A stretch of 64,000 nt of DNA, from contig JAJNDK010000006.1 in NCBI GenBank assembly GCA_021156365.1, positions 124,001 through 188,000 of the forward strand, written 5' to 3'. The translations under genes and the position numbers were made by a program. This DNA comes from Bacteroidota bacterium. GTDB lineage: Bacteria > Bacteroidota > Bacteroidia > B-17B0 > Aurantibacillaceae. Shown one piece after another: positions 34,261-42,910 of this stretch; the first letter of the stretch is position 1, and the number at the start of each line of letters is the position of its first letter. The notes beneath the pieces were generated by a model that saw only the letters and a program-made list of their open reading frames with translations, did not search any database and was not told the origin of the DNA.

Positions 34261-35300
34261 TATTTTCCCTGCGAATGCATAACTAAATTAGCGATGCGGT
34301 ACAATAAGCGGGCTGCTACATTGGCATCCCATTCATCTGCACCCGGACTCACTTCATTGATGTCGAAAGCAATGATCTTTTTGCCGGATTTTACCACCTG
34401 CTCGATCAGGAACAAAACCTGCTCAGCTTCGAATCCACCTGCAACCGGCGTTCCCGTATTCGGACATAGTTTCGGATCGAGACCATCGATATCAAAGCTC
34501 AGGTAGATATTATTGGGCAATGCTGCAACGACCCGGTCGCAGGTTTGCTGCCAGGTTTCGCCTGCATAGGAAGCCTGCTTGATATCCCGGTCGAAGAAGG
34601 TTTTTATTCTTCCGTTCGATGCGTTAATGATATTTAATTCTTCTTCGCAATAATCGCGGATACCAACCTGCACCAGCTTTTCAACCTGTTCAATTTTCAA
34701 AGCGTTGAACATGATCGAAGCATGGGAATAGTGGAATCCTTCGTAGGCATCACGCAGATCGGCATGGGCATCGATCTGCAGAATGCCGAATTTCCCGAAA
34801 TGCTCTGCGAGTGCTTCCATCATACCAAGTGGTGTGGAATGATCCCCACCGATGAGGCCGACTGTTTTATCTTGTTTCAGGTAACGGAGCACATTTCCTT
34901 TTACATGACTTTTTAATTCTTCGCAGGCCGTATTGATAGCAGCATACGAAGGACTATTGGAAACATCTTCGCCATTTGACATCCGGTTGATCAGCTCTTC
35001 TGCCATCAAACGGAATTTCTCGCTTTTCTTTTGCAGATCGTATGGCATATCACTCATCCCGATACCCAATTTCCAGGCATCTTTTTTATTCGGATCATAA
35101 AGATCTACCTGGAAAGAAGCATCATAAATAGCCTGAGGTCCATAAACAGTTCCACCACCATAGCTCACGGTTACTTCCCATGGAACGGGAACAATAACGG
35201 TTTCGCATTCTTCCAATGAGAAAGGAAGTCCGAACATGCCGGCAGTTGTATCACCTACACTGTTCGGGTCGAAGCTGTCAATTTTTTCTTGTTTTGTCAT
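34260..35300 (-). CDS. Ureohydrolase (agmatinase/arginase family)
   Basis: This is a 346-residue di-manganese hydrolase that releases urea (agmatinase, arginase) or formamide (formiminoglutamase). The metal ligands are visible in order: GGDHSTPLG (His), QIDAHADLRD (Asp-x-His-x-Asp) and SFDIDGLDPKLCPNTGTPV (Asp-x-Asp). The N-terminus VIVPVPWEVTVSYGGGTVYGPQAI is typical. Bacteroidota copies of this type are usually called agmatinase family. The presence of an FtcD/cyclodeaminase fusion at 47-48.7 kb shows that the cell degrades histidine via formiminoglutamate, so a formiminoglutamase role cannot be excluded, but no hut genes are near. It lies between pdxH (17 bp) and trmH (1-bp overlap). Confidence 0.88.
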   Translation of the reverse strand: MTKQEKIDSFDPNSVGDTTAGMFGLPFSLEECETVIVPVPWEVTVSYGGGTVYGPQAIYDASFQVDLYDPNKKDAWKLGIGMSDMPYDLQKKSEKFRLMAEELINRMSNGEDVSNSPSYAAINTACEELKSHVKGNVLRYLKQDKTVGLIGGDHSTPLGMMEALAEHFGKFGILQIDAHADLRDAYEGFHYSHASIMFNALKIEQVEKLVQVGIRDYCEEELNIINASNGRIKTFFDRDIKQASYAGETWQQTCDRVVAALPNNIYLSFDIDGLDPKLCPNTGTPVAGGFEAEQVLFLIEQVVKSGKKIIAFDINEVSPGADEWDANVAARLLYRIANLVMHSQGK

Positions 35301-35317
35301 TTCTTATTTTTTGTTTC

Positions 35318-35971
35318 TTAAGGAGCGAGTCGTTCTATTTTCCAGCTTCCTCCGTTTTGTAAAGTATATACAATCCTGTCGTGGAGACGGCTTGCACGTC
35401 CCTGCCAGAATTCGTAATAATTTGCTTTCAATACATAGCCACCCCAGAAATCAGGGCGGGGCACATCTTCGGTCGGATATTTTTTGTCAAAGTCAGTAAC
35501 CAGATCGTCCAGCTCTTTCCGGTTTTTCAGTATTTTACTCTGCGGGGAAGACCATGCCCCGATCTTTGAATGATGAGGACGTGAATAAAAATACGAATCG
35601 GACGCTTCTTTACTGTGCTTTTCCACGATGCCTTCTATACGAATTTGCCTTTCCAGCTCCGGCCAGAAAAAAGTGAGGCAGGCCTGTTGATTATTGCTGA
35701 GCTCTTCGGATTTTCTGCTCTGATAATTGGTAAAAAATGCAAAATTATTATCGCCGTATTCACGTAGGTAAAGCACGCGTGCAGACGGTTTTCCGGAGGT
35801 GCTTACGGTGCTCAGTACCATTGCCTGGGCCTCTCCGATCTTCGCTTCCAGCGCCTGATCCATCCATAAGCCGAACTGCATTGCCGGCAGCAGATGTACC
35901 TCTTTTTCATCCAGCGATGCCATGCTGAAATCATGACGCAGGTTGTAAATAGATTTGTCTGATTGCTCCAT
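35318..35971 (-). CDS. pdxH: Pyridoxamine 5'-phosphate oxidase
   Basis: PdxH is an FMN enzyme that oxidises pyridoxine or pyridoxamine 5'-phosphate to pyridoxal 5'-phosphate. I chose ATG 35971 (MEQSDKSIYNLRHDF), giving 217 residues, the usual size. The frame is open further upstream to 36202, but this would run across the divergent promoters and into yqgE. Seen: EAQAMVLSTVSTSGKPSARVLYLR (FMN phosphate site), FFTNYQSRKSEELSNN, ACLTFFWPELERQIRIEG, SDSYFYSRPHHSKIGAWSSPQS, and the C-terminal FWQGRASRLHDRIVY and WKIERLAP. It is the first gene of a three-gene minus-strand unit. Confidence 0.95.
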   Translation of the reverse strand: MEQSDKSIYNLRHDFSMASLDEKEVHLLPAMQFGLWMDQALEAKIGEAQAMVLSTVSTSGKPSARVLYLREYGDNNFAFFTNYQSRKSEELSNNQQACLTFFWPELERQIRIEGIVEKHSKEASDSYFYSRPHHSKIGAWSSPQSKILKNRKELDDLVTDFDKKYPTEDVPRPDFWGGYVLKANYYEFWQGRASRLHDRIVYTLQNGGSWKIERLAP

Positions 35972-35994
35972 TCGGCTAATTTTGTACAAATATA
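35954..35994. promoter_or_regulatory. Overlapping divergent promoters of yqgE and pdxH
   Basis: Plus strand: TTTG (35954-35957), 19 bp, TAATTTTG (35977-35984) is a full consensus promoter for yqgE (ATG 36012). Minus strand: TATATTTG (35994-35987) is an exact box for pdxH (ATG 35971). The two boxes are 2 bp apart and share the perfect palindrome TTTGTACAAA (35981-35990). Polymerase can hardly use both at once, so the two genes probably compete. Confidence 0.75.
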
Positions 35995-36011
35995 ATTGAT
36001 TAAAGGGACTG

Positions 36012-36563
36012 ATGCAGGTCGAGCAAGGAAAAATACTGGTAGCGCAGCCATTTTTGAACGACGGATATTTTAAACGTACCGTGGTTTTGCTCACGGAGCA
36101 TAATGAGCATGGCACGATGGGCTTTGTAATGAACAAACCCATGCACCTCCGTTTGAAAGACGTACTGCCCATGTTCCCCGATCTCATGCATCCTTTGTAC
36201 AAAGGCGGACCTGTTGCAGATAACCAGTTGTTTTTTATTCACCGTTTCGGAATTGAGATCAACAACGCGATGCCTGTTTCCAAAAGCGGCTGGTATTGGG
36301 GTGGTGATTTCGAAGATGTCGTCCGTTTGCTTCGTGATAACAAAATAGGTATGGACGACATTCGTTTTTTTATTGGTTACAGTGGTTGGGAAGCCGATCA
36401 GCTGAACGGAGAGCTGGAGTCCAAAGCCTGGTATGTGGCCAATGCAGATTACAAACTGCTGATGGAGGAAGATATGGAACAGGCATGGGGCAATGAGCTC
36501 AAACGGATGGGTAGTAATTTTGCCGTGCTTGGGAATTTTCCCGAAGATCCGAGCATGAACTGA
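36012..36563 (+). CDS. YqgE/AlgH family protein (DUF179)
   Basis: This 183-residue cytosolic protein belongs to the YqgE/AlgH (UPF0301) family. The N-terminus QGKILVAQPFLNDGYFKRTVVLLTEHNEHGTMGFVMNKPM (core FKRTVVLL and GFVMNKP) and the central GGPVADNQLFFIHR and GYSGWEADQLNGELESKAW segments define it. The molecular role is not established; in Pseudomonas AlgH affects alginate and general physiology. It is transcribed from a strong promoter that abuts the pdxH promoter. An intergenic repeat separates it from hemW. Confidence 0.95.
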   Translation: MQVEQGKILVAQPFLNDGYFKRTVVLLTEHNEHGTMGFVMNKPMHLRLKDVLPMFPDLMHPLYKGGPVADNQLFFIHRFGIEINNAMPVSKSGWYWGGDFEDVVRLLRDNKIGMDDIRFFIGYSGWEADQLNGELESKAWYVANADYKLLMEEDMEQAWGNELKRMGSNFAVLGNFPEDPSMN

Positions 36564-36604
36564 TTCCGGATGTCCATCACCAATGGGATTATAGGAATAA
36601 GATC

Positions 36605-36645
36605 CTATATGTCCTTATAGTTTACACTGAACTTGTCGAAGTGTG
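36605..36645. repeat. Intergenic repeats between yqgE and hemW
   Basis: CTATATGTCCTTATAG (36605-36620) shares a 14-bp core with the inverted repeat at 20026-20043. Directly after it, ACACTGAACTTGTCGAAGTG (36624-36643) is the reverse of CACTTCGACAAGTTCAGTGT, a partly palindromic motif that I have met as a dispersed intergenic repeat in other bacterial genomes. No promoter box is clear before hemW. Confidence 0.6.
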
Positions 36646-36683
36646 CCTTATATCGTTTAAATTTACAGTCTTAATTATTCTCC

Positions 36684-37811
36684 TTGTCCGGAATCTACAT
36701 CCATATACCTTTCTGTCGCAAGGCTTGTATTTACTGCGATTTCCATTTTTCCACACAACTGGATTACAAAGGAAAGATGGTGGATGCTATTTGCAGGGAA
36801 ATAGAATTGCGAAAAGAATATCTAAAAGGCGAACCGATCGGAAGTATCTATTTCGGAGGCGGTACACCCAGTGTATTGAGTCTGACCGAACTGGAGCAGA
36901 TACTGAATGCAATCCGGAAAATCCATTCGGTAGAACCCGGTGCGGAGATCACGCTGGAAGCCAACCCGGATGATCTCGATATTCAAAAATTGACAGAGCT
37001 GAAACAGGCCTGTATCAACCGATTGAGCATAGGTATCCAGAGCTTTCATGAAGATGAGCTGAAATGGATGAACCGGAGTCATACAGCAGAGCAATCGGTA
37101 GCCTCCGTAAAAAATGCGAAGGAACTTGGTTTTGATAATATAACCATTGACCTGATCTACGGATCTAAATTCCAGGACATGGATAGTTGGAAATATAATT
37201 TACAAAAAGCTTTCGATCTAGATGTGCAGCACATTTCTGCATATAACCTTACGATAGAAGAAAAAACGGTATTGGGTACTTTATTAAAAAAAGGCAAGGA
37301 ACCATCCGTAAATGATGAATTCAGTAATCAGTGTTTCGATTGGCTGATCAGTGAAAGCAGGAAACACGGATTTATCCAGTACGAGATCTCCAATTTCGGA
37401 AAAAAAGATCTTTTCGCCGTGCATAATAGTAATTACTGGAAAGGGATCACTTACCTCGGACTTGGTCCCTCGGCGCATTCATTTGACGGTGAAACACGGC
37501 AGTGGAACAGTGCCAATAACCAGTTGTATATGGATGCGATCGCTAAGGATACGATTTCCGGAGAAAAAGAAAACTTAAGTATACAGAACAGGTACAACGA
37601 ATACATTCTTACCCGCCTGCGTACGATCTGGGGAGTGGATGCAGACTACATCCGGAAAACATTCGGAGAGACATTCCTTGATTCTTTTTTGCAGAAGAGT
37701 TCGGAGTATATTCAGTCGGGCGATCTTTTTGTTTCCGGACCTGTTTATGCACTTACGGACAAAGGCAAAGCATTTGCAGATAAGATCAGCTCGGAATTTT
37801 TTGAAGAGTAA
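36684..37811 (+). CDS. hemW: Radical SAM family haem chaperone HemW
   Basis: HemW is a radical SAM protein that binds haem and passes it to acceptor proteins; it was long mislabelled as a second coproporphyrinogen III oxidase. It has 375 residues. The start is TTG at 36684, which gives the family N-terminus SGIYIHIPFCRKACIYCDF, with the CxxxCxxC cluster motif within the first 22 residues, so no more upstream start is needed. Further signs are SIYFGGGTPSVL, EITLEANPDDL, RLSIGIQSFHEDELKWMNRSH, ITIDLIYG, HISAYNLTIEEKT, and YLGLGPSAHSFDG. The C-terminal HemW domain is complete. A two-way terminator follows. Confidence 0.95.
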   Translation: MSGIYIHIPFCRKACIYCDFHFSTQLDYKGKMVDAICREIELRKEYLKGEPIGSIYFGGGTPSVLSLTELEQILNAIRKIHSVEPGAEITLEANPDDLDIQKLTELKQACINRLSIGIQSFHEDELKWMNRSHTAEQSVASVKNAKELGFDNITIDLIYGSKFQDMDSWKYNLQKAFDLDVQHISAYNLTIEEKTVLGTLLKKGKEPSVNDEFSNQCFDWLISESRKHGFIQYEISNFGKKDLFAVHNSNYWKGITYLGLGPSAHSFDGETRQWNSANNQLYMDAIAKDTISGEKENLSIQNRYNEYILTRLRTIWGVDADYIRKTFGETFLDSFLQKSSEYIQSGDLFVSGPVYALTDKGKAFADKISSEFFEE

Positions 37812-37856
37812 CAAAAAAAATGCCCGTCCTTGGTAGAACGGGCATCTTCTTTGAAT
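37811..37856. terminator. Two-way terminator between hemW and a T9SS cargo gene
   Basis: The perfect stem ATGCCCGT (37820-37827) with ACGGGCAT (37838-37845) has a 10-nt loop. Eight A (37813-37820) precede it and a T-rich stretch (CTTCTTTGAATTATTTTT) follows, so it can stop transcripts from both convergent genes. Confidence 0.88.
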
Positions 37857-37867
37857 TATTTTTGTTG

Positions 37868-40800
37868 TTATTTCACGAGCATCACATATCCTTTTTCTTC
37901 CAGCTCGGTTCCGTCTTCTCCGCGACCTTTTGCAATAAAGAAGTAGGTTCCTTCGCTGCTTCCTTCACCGTTCCAGCCGCTGTTCAAACCATCGAAAGAG
38001 ATCATTTTTTGTCCCCATCTGTTATACACATCCACTGTAAGCTCCTTCATACCTGTAGTGATCGGTTTCAGGATCTCATTCAGGTTATCTCCGTTTGGAG
38101 AGAAGATATTCGGAATGACCATGGTTGCATATTCTTTTACTTCAATAATAACATACGCTGTACTATTACAGGAAGGTGAGCCATTGCTGGCTACCAGTGT
38201 TACAGTATAAGTACCTGGTTCTGTAAAGGTATTTGAATAATTATGCGCAACAGCTACCGGTAATCCGGACGGTGTACCGGAGATATACCACTGGTACGTA
38301 TTGGAAGCGGTACTGGTATTGTTATAAACAACATTCAGGGGAGCATAACCTTCATAAATAGAAGCACTGAGGTTTGCATCCGGAACAGTTCCCGCTACGA
38401 TGATCACACTGTCTTCGCTTTCGCATCCTGTTGCAGGGTTAACAGCAGTTAAGGTATAAATTCCGGTCACTGTAACAGGAGGAGGGTTGAAATTTGTGGA
38501 AGTATAACCATTCGGTCCTGACCAGGTGTACTGATAACCGGTTTGTTGTGAAGTAGGATGAATTGTTAATCCTGTTGATCCGCAAGGTAAGGTAAGAGTC
38601 GCAGGTCCTGCATTTACAATTGTAGCCGATCCGTTAGAGCTAACAAGAACAGTAGTGGTACTTGTACATCCGTTTGCCGGGTTTGTAACCGTAACGGAAT
38701 AGGTTCCTGCCGCAGTTACATTTGTGATGTCGCTATTCGGTGTGGTTCCTGCAGGTGTGCCGCCGGTTGGTCCGGTCCATGCATAGGTAACGTTAGGTGT
38801 AGTAGAGGTGGCCGTTAAATTTACCGAGCTTACCGTACAGGATAGAAGCGGGTTTGGTCCTACTGATACCTGCGGATTGGTGAGATTGGTGTTTATGGTT
38901 ACCTGTGTGGAAGAAACGCAATTATTGGCTGGATCTGTTACTGTCAAAGTGTATGTTCCTGCCGCACTTACGTTAGTGGATGCAGAGGTAGGAGTGCTTC
39001 CTGCAGGTGTTCCCGAAGTCGGGCCAGTCCAGGCATAAGTCACACCGGTAGTTGTGGAGGTACCTGAAATAGTTGCATTGTTTACAAGACAAGTCAGGGT
39101 TGTGCCGGCACCCGGTGTAACATTCGGTAATCCTGTACTTGCACTCACGGTAACTGTTCCGGTTACAGTACAACCATTGGCTGCATCGGTAACTGTCAGC
39201 GAGTATGTTCCTGCTGCAGAAACAGCGGTTGAGGATGAAGTAGGGGTAGTACCTGCCGGAGTCCATGCATAGCTGATCGCACTTCCGATCTGTGAAGCAC
39301 CTGTACCTGATATAGTAACAGTGTTTGCAGCGCAGGTGATCGATTGATTAGTACCCATTGTAACAGTAGGCGGTGTAGTATCGGAAAGTACGAGCCCTGT
39401 TGTATTGGCCGTACAGCCGTTAGTAGGATTAGTAACAGTCACTGTATAAGTACCCGCAGTACTTACATTGGTAGAAGCTGCATTTGGTGTTGAACCTGCC
39501 GGAGTTCCTGCTGTAGGGCCTGTCCATGCATACGTATTACCTGCTGCAGAGCTTGCGGTTAATGTTACGGTTGTAGTAGTACAAGTCAGTCCCTGTCCGA
39601 TCACCGGATTAATAGTTGGTGCAGTAGTGTTGCTTGTTACCACAATGCTGTTTACACTGGTACATCCGCTTGTATTATCCGTAACGGTGATCGTGTATGT
39701 TCCGGCAGCATTTACGGTAGTGGAAGTTGCGGCAGGAGTAGTTCCCGCAGGAGTTCCTGTTGTAGGTCCTGTCCAGGCAAGTGTTGTATTCGGTGTGCTT
39801 GTTCCGCTGGTAAGTACTGCTGTTGTATTGATACAATCCAGATTGTGATTGGAAGTTGGTGCTGTTAATTGCGGTGAGCTGCCCGGAGGATTTACCAAAA
39901 CGGTGGCAGTGTTAGTACAAGCACCTATCGAAACAGTAAGGGTATAGGTTCCGGCACCATTAACAGTAGGAGTAGCTGTATTGCCACCGCTTACCACACC
40001 CGGACCTGCCCATGAATAAGATACGCCGCCTGTGGTAGAGTTACCGCTCAGTTGAACAGTGTTAGGATTACAGGCCAGACTAACTGGTGTGGTAGCTGTT
40101 GCATCCGGTCCCGGACTCACAGTAACTACAACAGGAGTTCTCGGACTTTCGCATCCTGATGGAGTTTGAGACACATACCAGGTAAAGGTACCGGTTGCTG
40201 TGGTAGTTGGAGTAGGGGCAGTGGAAACACCGTTTCCTCCGGTTGCTGCCGTGTACCACAATAAATTGGTTCCTGTTGCCGTAAGAGCGGTTGGTGTTTC
40301 TCCCTGGCAGTAACTTACATTGGACGCCGCCGGTGCCGCAGGAGCATTCGTTACATTAATAGTAACAACTTCTGTTGCAGCACAATTGGTAGCATCAATA
40401 CCGTTGAGGATTGCTGTGTAAGAACCCGGATTAGCATATGTAACTGTATGAGGTCCTATACCTGTTGCACTTGTGGGTGATCCCCCGTTTATAAAATTCC
40501 AGTTCAGACCATTCGGTACATTGGAGGATGCTGAACCGTTGAATGTTACAGTTTGCCCTGCACATATGGTTGTTGCACTGGTGGAGATATTCGGATCAGG
40601 TCCCAGGAAAGTTCCGGTACCACCAAAGTTCATCGTGAAGCCGTTATTACCGCTCCAGTTATTTACAAGGATCCCGTATGAAGTTCCGGCAACCATATTA
40701 ATATATTGACAATAGGCATTTTCTCCCGGATCACATCCCGGATCTTCTTCCGTATTGGTATCCGTCATGCTTAAACCGGTAGAACCGTTTGCATTTAAGC

Positions 40801-41593
40801 AGGCAGAAGTATTACAACGAAGGATCGTTCTCGGTCCGCACATATTAGGTCCTGACAGTTGGTATACAATATAATCGATATCATCGTTTGGATTGATCGG
40901 GGTAAGATCGAGTGTTAATGGACCGGATGTACCACATGTCCAGTAATACCAGGATGAATTTCCTTCATCGGCTCCGAAGGTTTCTTCCATACAGGAAGAA
41001 GATTCAGGCTCATCGGCGTTGGCGCCACCTCCCGATAAAGATCCCACACTCACCGGGTTCTGGTTACAGAGAAAGGCTGCTCCCCCGCAATCCGCACCTG
41101 CATTGGCAGATGGAGTATAATTGTTTACACACAGCTCAAATGATCCTTCATTGGCTTGTGTAGTACTAATACGTATAAAATAAACAGTACCCGGATTAAG
41201 TGGAGCAAAATACAGCTGTGTTACGCCTGATCCTGCCGTACCATTGGCACAACCGAATTGATTGATCGTTCCACCGCAATTACCGGTGTACATAGCAATA
41301 CGGGGGCGAACCATCGTTCCGCCTGCACCGGATCCACCTGCCGAGATAAGGATGTCTGTTCCTGTTGCAGTGAACTGGAACCACACATCTTCTGTGGCTG
41401 CACCTGTAACACAGGCGGCATTGGCAAATCCGCTTGCGGTAGATCCTACATTCGTGTAGGCACCTCCACCTGAGCAAAAATTCATCACATTGGTCAGCTG
41501 CGTAGCCGTGCTACAATCGTCTCCCTGTGCTTTTGCAAAGGAAAAAAGGCCGGCTGAACTGATTAAACTTAGGGTAAGTATGAGTCTTTTCAT
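37868..41593 (-). CDS. Repeat-rich T9SS type-B cargo (adhesin-like), 1241 aa
   Basis: This is a large secreted surface protein. The signal peptide is MKRLILTLSLISSAGLFSFAKAQG. The N-terminal ~330 residues are beta-rich with paired cysteines (DDCSTATQL, EDVWFQFTATGTD, YFIRISTTQ), probably binding or lectin-like. A PKD-like domain (about 335-420) follows, then an Ig-like domain of the P.A....YCQGE.P type. About seven repeats of ~82 residues, rich in Thr/Gly/Asn, carry TYAWTGPT.GTPAG.TP and AAGTYT.TVT.P.NGC. The last ~90 residues are the type-B sorting domain: MVIPNIFSPNGDNLNEI, VYNRWGQKMI, GWNGEGSSEGTYFF, ending GYVMLVK. It has no adjacent PorP/SprF gene and probably shares one. It stands alone on the minus strand. 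Confidence 0.94.
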   Translation of the reverse strand: MKRLILTLSLISSAGLFSFAKAQGDDCSTATQLTNVMNFCSGGGAYTNVGSTASGFANAACVTGAATEDVWFQFTATGTDILISAGGSGAGGTMVRPRIAMYTGNCGGTINQFGCANGTAGSGVTQLYFAPLNPGTVYFIRISTTQANEGSFELCVNNYTPSANAGADCGGAAFLCNQNPVSVGSLSGGGANADEPESSSCMEETFGADEGNSSWYYWTCGTSGPLTLDLTPINPNDDIDYIVYQLSGPNMCGPRTILRCNTSACLNANGSTGLSMTDTNTEEDPGCDPGENAYCQYINMVAGTSYGILVNNWSGNNGFTMNFGGTGTFLGPDPNISTSATTICAGQTVTFNGSASSNVPNGLNWNFINGGSPTSATGIGPHTVTYANPGSYTAILNGIDATNCAATEVVTINVTNAPAAPAASNVSYCQGETPTALTATGTNLLWYTAATGGNGVSTAPTPTTTATGTFTWYVSQTPSGCESPRTPVVVTVSPGPDATATTPVSLACNPNTVQLSGNSTTGGVSYSWAGPGVVSGGNTATPTVNGAGTYTLTVSIGACTNTATVLVNPPGSSPQLTAPTSNHNLDCINTTAVLTSGTSTPNTTLAWTGPTTGTPAGTTPAATSTTVNAAGTYTITVTDNTSGCTSVNSIVVTSNTTAPTINPVIGQGLTCTTTTVTLTASSAAGNTYAWTGPTAGTPAGSTPNAASTNVSTAGTYTVTVTNPTNGCTANTTGLVLSDTTPPTVTMGTNQSITCAANTVTISGTGASQIGSAISYAWTPAGTTPTSSSTAVSAAGTYSLTVTDAANGCTVTGTVTVSASTGLPNVTPGAGTTLTCLVNNATISGTSTTTGVTYAWTGPTSGTPAGSTPTSASTNVSAAGTYTLTVTDPANNCVSSTQVTINTNLTNPQVSVGPNPLLSCTVSSVNLTATSTTPNVTYAWTGPTGGTPAGTTPNSDITNVTAAGTYSVTVTNPANGCTSTTTVLVSSNGSATIVNAGPATLTLPCGSTGLTIHPTSQQTGYQYTWSGPNGYTSTNFNPPPVTVTGIYTLTAVNPATGCESEDSVIIVAGTVPDANLSASIYEGYAPLNVVYNNTSTASNTYQWYISGTPSGLPVAVAHNYSNTFTEPGTYTVTLVASNGSPSCNSTAYVIIEVKEYATMVIPNIFSPNGDNLNEILKPITTGMKELTVDVYNRWGQKMISFDGLNSGWNGEGSSEGTYFFIAKGRGEDGTELEEKGYVMLVK
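38740..39790 (-). repeat. Tandem ~245-bp repeats in the 1241-aa cargo gene
   Basis: The segment coding for AGTTP/AGSTP...AAGTYT recurs at about 38747, 38997, 39245, 39490 and 39735, a spacing of 245-250 bp (about 82 codons). One unit (near 39245) has lost the GPT.GTP piece and reads YAWTPAGTTP. The DNA of neighbouring units is similar over long stretches, so slippage or recombination could change the copy number. Confidence 0.8.
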
Positions 41594-41685
41594 TATTAGT
41601 TTGATTTATACGCTAAGATAACAGAATTTCCGAGACTAAAAAATTCCCGTGTTTTTTGTAAAAACAGGTAAGAATAAAAGGCGGA

Positions 41686-42906
41686 TCAGGCGATCCTCAG
41701 CAGGCGCGCCATATAAAAGCCGTCTGCATTTACTTCATCGGGATGAATGCGCAGTTCATCTTCCAGTTTCCAATCTGTGTGATTTTGCAGGAAATCTACG
41801 ATCTGTTTTTCACCTTCCGATGGCAATACGCTGCAGTTAGCATATACCATGGTCCCGCCTTTTTTGCACATCCCGGAATAATTGTCGAGGATCTTTTTCT
41901 GTATTTCGATCAGCTGAAGGATCATGGAAGGCTCCATATTCCATTTAGCATCCGGGTTCCTTTTGAATACGCCGCTCCCGCTGCAGGGCACATCCAGCAG
42001 CAACCTATCTGCGGTATTATTCAGGTTCTTTATTACTTTATCGCTATCGATCACCCTGGTTTCTATAGTTTGAATGCCGGCCCTTGCCGCTCTTTTTTTC
42101 AATACTTCCAGTTTTGCGGCATTGATATCCAGGGCGATCACTTTTCCTTTATTTTCGAGTAGCGCAGCAAGGTGCAGACTTTTGCCACCGTTTCCGGCAC
42201 AGGCATCGATTACCCGCTCGCCTTTTTTTACTCCGGTAAATTCGCTCACTTTTTGCGAAGAGATGTCCTGTATCTCGAACAAACCCTCATGGAATTCTTT
42301 CAGTGCAAATAAGGGGCGGCTGGAAAGATTTTCTATAGCAGAAGCTGTGTTGGCAACGGCCTTATTTTTTATGCGCTGTTCCCTGAGCAATTCGCTCAGT
42401 CTGTCGCGGGATATTTTGAGGGTATTGGCGCGGATGTACTGAAGGGGCTTCCCATTGAGCGCAGCAGCAAGACTATTCCATTTTTCTTCTCCAAGATCAT
42501 TGACACAATACGTGTCGAGCTCATCCGTATACGATTCCCGGAATTTCCGTATGTTTTGGTTTTCGGCAAGCCGCTGCAGGAAGATTCTTTTGTTAAAAGT
42601 GATCCGTGTCAACGGTTCCGGCAGATCCATTTTTTTGAAATAATAATAAGCGGGTAAAAAGGAGAAGGGATGTTTGAATATAAAAGCGTTGTCCTCCCCG
42701 AAACTTTCCTGCAGCAATCGCCAGTTACGGATCAGATCGTAACACAATTCCGAAAAGAATGCTTTGTCCTGTGGCTGGAGCTTCGTATGCCTGCTGAAAT
42801 ACTGGTGCAGGCATTTGTCGGCATGTTTTTTTTCGTTGAATACTTCTTTTAGGATAGAAAAAAGAGGGATGATCAGTTTTTCGTTAAAAACAACGGCAGG
42901 GAGCAT
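41686..42906 (-). CDS. RsmB/NOL1-type rRNA cytosine-C5 methyltransferase
   Basis: This is a 406-residue RNA m5C methyltransferase resembling RsmB (16S rRNA C967), with a NusB-like helical N-terminal part (FSILKEVFNEKKHADKCLHQYFS core) and a C-terminal Rossmann domain. I chose ATG 42906 because it lies 4 bp after the stop of the preceding membrane-protein gene; an upstream start at 42951 would overlap it. Seen: SSQKVSEFTGVKKGERVIDACAGNGGKSLHLA (SAM motif I DACAGNGGKS), ALDINAAKLEVLKKRA, LLLDVPCSGSGVFKRNPD (motif IV PCSG) and MVYANCSVLPSEGEKQI (motif VI with the catalytic Cys; Asn replaces the usual Thr/Ser before it). It is last in a three-gene unit. Confidence 0.93.
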   Translation of the reverse strand: MLPAVVFNEKLIIPLFSILKEVFNEKKHADKCLHQYFSRHTKLQPQDKAFFSELCYDLIRNWRLLQESFGEDNAFIFKHPFSFLPAYYYFKKMDLPEPLTRITFNKRIFLQRLAENQNIRKFRESYTDELDTYCVNDLGEEKWNSLAAALNGKPLQYIRANTLKISRDRLSELLREQRIKNKAVANTASAIENLSSRPLFALKEFHEGLFEIQDISSQKVSEFTGVKKGERVIDACAGNGGKSLHLAALLENKGKVIALDINAAKLEVLKKRAARAGIQTIETRVIDSDKVIKNLNNTADRLLLDVPCSGSGVFKRNPDAKWNMEPSMILQLIEIQKKILDNYSGMCKKGGTMVYANCSVLPSEGEKQIVDFLQNHTDWKLEDELRIHPDEVNADGFYMARLLRIA

Positions 42907-42910
42907 ATTT

